Shown: positions 4,527-6,033 of the stretch, in pieces
Position numbering within the stretch: the first letter of the stretch is position 1
Layout of the letters: every line of letters starts with the position of its first letter
NCBI GenBank assembly: GCA_015489255.1
Contig: WGAD01000128.1
Coordinates: forward strand, 1-6,033
Length of the DNA: 6,033 nucleotides
Source: Anaerolineales bacterium
GTDB lineage: Bacteria > Chloroflexota > Anaerolineae > Anaerolineales > Villigracilaceae
Direction: 5' to 3'
The notes under the pieces: generated by a model
Databases searched by the model: none
What the model saw: only the letters and a program-made list of their open reading frames with translations
Told to the model about the DNA's origin: nothing
Made by a program: the position numbers and the translations under genes

Positions 4527-6033
4527 ATGCCCGCACGCAGCAAACGCCGCCTCAAAGCCGAAGATTTGTACGATTTGCAATCGCTTGCCGATGTGCGTTT
4601 GTCTCCAGATGGAGAACATGTGGTCTTTAGCCTGCAACGCGTGGATCGCAAGACAGAAAAGAAATACCGCAATTTGTGGGTCGTCTCTACGCGGCGGCAA
4701 GACGCGCGTCAATTTACCTGGGGCGATCAGGTGGATGTTTTTCCGCGCTGGTCGCCAGACGGCGAAACAATCGCCTTCCTTTCCAACCGTGGGGGCGAAG
4801 ACCGCCCCGCCCAGATCTACCTGATCCCCTTTCGCGGCGGCGAGGCCCGCCCCCTGACCGATATCCAGGGCGAGATCGGCGCTTTAAGCTGGTCGCCGGA
4901 TGGTCGCCGTCTGCTTTGCCTGGTGCGCAAGAAAGATGAAGAAACCCTGGCGCGAGAAAAAGACCCGCAGAAAAAAGCGCTGGGCGTGGTTGCCCGGCAT
5001 TACCAGCGGGTGTTCTACAAACTGGATGGGTATGGTTATCTGCCACGGGAGCGCTGGCACATCTGGACAGTGGATGCGCGCACCGGTAAAGCGCGCCAGC
5101 TGACCGATCACCCGGTCTGGGACGAGCGCAGCCCGGCCTGGTCGCCGGATGGACGCTGGATCGCTTTCATTTCCAACCGCAGCGACGACCCGGACATGAA
5201 CCCGGATGCCGATGATATTTTCATCATGCCGGCTGAGGGAGGCGCCGCCCGCAAACTGGACACGCCCTTTGGCAGCAAAACCTCCCTGGCGTTTTCTCCC
5301 GATGGGAAAGTTCTGGCCTGGTTTGGCCGCGAAGGAGAAGAATGGTATCGCAATCTAAACCTGTGGGTGATGCCGGTGGACGGCAGCGCGGCGGCGCGCA
5401 ACCTGACGGGCCGCCACGACTGGCACACCGCCCCAGATGTGATCAACGACATTGGCTCCGCCGAAGCCATGCCGCCGATCTGGTCGCCTGATGGCCAGTG
5501 GCTCTATTTTCAGGTCGCCTGGCACGGCTCTGCGCTGCTCAAGCGCCTGCGCCTGAGCGACGGACAGACGGAAACCGTGGTTGGCGAGGGGGGCGTCGTG
5601 GGCAGCTTTGGCCTCGATCGCGCCCACAGCCGGGTGGCCTATTTCTTCGGCCAGATGGATGACCCGGGGCAGGTATACGTCCGCGACTTGAAGCGCGGCT
5701 CCACCCGTCACCTGACGCGCATCAACCGCGGCTTGTTGAGCCGCACCGACCTGGGGCAGATGGAAGAAGTCTGGTTCAAAGGCGCGCATGGGCGCGATTT
5801 GCAAGGCTGGATCCTGAAACCGCCAGGCTTCGACCCGGCTAAAAAATACCCCTCTATCCTCGAAATTCACGGCGGCCCGCTGACGCAATACGGCAAGTTC
5901 TTCATGCACGAGTTCTATTACCTGGCGGCTCAGGGATATGTGGTTTATTTTTCCAACCCGCGCGGTGGGCGGGGCTATGGCGAAGCCCACGCCGGTGCCA
6001 TTTGGGAAGCCTGGGGCACGGTAGATTACGATG
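4527..6033 (+). CDS. S9-family serine peptidase (prolyl oligopeptidase / acylaminoacyl-peptidase-like), N-terminal 502 residues (3' end outside window)
   Basis: A serine peptidase that would cleave short peptides, the propeller screening substrates by size; without a signal peptide it is probably cytosolic. Residues 1-410 form the beta-propeller, marked by six SPDG blade motifs at 26-29, 76-79, 123-126, 206-209, 257-260 and 320-323 (TolB/PD40-like blades). A charged insertion with a basic segment (residues about 134-175) lies between blades three and four, as in the S9C branch. From about 415 the alpha/beta hydrolase domain starts: KGAHGRDLQGWILKP (418-432), oxyanion-region HGGP (448-451), SNPRGGRGYG (476-485) and WGTVDYD (496-502), which normally precedes the catalytic GxSxGG by a few dozen residues. 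The Ser-Asp-His triad itself lies beyond the right edge, so activity cannot be confirmed. Family members are usually about 620-700 residues, so roughly 120-200 are missing. The reading frame is intact to the edge. Confidence 0.95.
   Translation, partial: MPARSKRRLKAEDLYDLQSLADVRLSPDGEHVVFSLQRVDRKTEKKYRNLWVVSTRRQDARQFTWGDQVDVFPRWSPDGETIAFLSNRGGEDRPAQIYLIPFRGGEARPLTDIQGEIGALSWSPDGRRLLCLVRKKDEETLAREKDPQKKALGVVARHYQRVFYKLDGYGYLPRERWHIWTVDARTGKARQLTDHPVWDERSPAWSPDGRWIAFISNRSDDPDMNPDADDIFIMPAEGGAARKLDTPFGSKTSLAFSPDGKVLAWFGREGEEWYRNLNLWVMPVDGSAAARNLTGRHDWHTAPDVINDIGSAEAMPPIWSPDGQWLYFQVAWHGSALLKRLRLSDGQTETVVGEGGVVGSFGLDRAHSRVAYFFGQMDDPGQVYVRDLKRGSTRHLTRINRGLLSRTDLGQMEEVWFKGAHGRDLQGWILKPPGFDPAKKYPSILEIHGGPLTQYGKFFMHEFYYLAAQGYVVYFSNPRGGRGYGEAHAGAIWEAWGTVDYD

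Noticed and set aside
5355..5990. 211-codon minus-strand frame opposite the peptidase gene
   Set aside because: It runs opposite the hydrolase-domain motifs of the S9 peptidase and has no ribosome-binding site or domain of its own that I recognise.
1..6033. tRNA, rRNA, CRISPR array, insertion sequence or phage genes
   Set aside because: No cloverleaf-like segment, regularly spaced repeat, transposase motif or terminal inverted repeat was seen on either strand.

Overview
The window is GC-rich bacterial chromosome with four protein-coding genes. Two of them run off the window edges. The flavoenzyme of the phytoene desaturase/retinol saturase superfamily, the multi-domain secreted lipoprotein, the Hanks-type kinase and the S9 peptidase together resemble a Chloroflexota (Anaerolineae-like) genome. 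That assignment is an inference from protein flavour and was not tested by a search. There are no RNA genes, CRISPR arrays, insertion sequences or phage genes that I can see.

Layout. On the minus strand, from right to left: a lipoprotein gene (4347 to 2971) with a strong intrinsic terminator (2957 to 2926); a CrtI/RetSat-like FAD oxidoreductase gene (2845 to 1193) whose good sigma-70-like promoter (2923 to 2895) begins two bases beyond that terminator's T-tract; a 334-bp non-coding gap (859 to 1192) with weak hairpins and an extended -10 promoter candidate; and a Ser/Thr protein kinase gene (858 to the left edge, C-terminus missing). On the plus strand, an S9-family prolyl oligopeptidase/acylaminoacyl-peptidase-like gene starts at 4527 and runs off the right edge before its catalytic Ser, Asp and His. 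It diverges from the lipoprotein gene across a 179-bp shared upstream region (4348 to 4526), which holds a small inverted repeat over a candidate -10 and a perfect 9-bp tandem duplication.

How the genes relate. Each gene appears to have its own transcription signals, so this looks like four separate units and not an operon. The lipoprotein should sit on the outside of the membrane and carries four related beta-sandwich-type repeats. The kinase N-terminal half is a complete catalytic domain, probably cytosolic, with substrates unknown. The peptidase has no signal peptide and is probably a cytosolic peptide-trimming enzyme. The flavoenzyme has no carotenoid-pathway neighbour here, so its substrate stays open.

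I did not find convincing evidence of a new biological system. The items most worth a second look are the four-repeat lipoprotein, the unplaced RetSat-like enzyme, and the structured regulatory regions.
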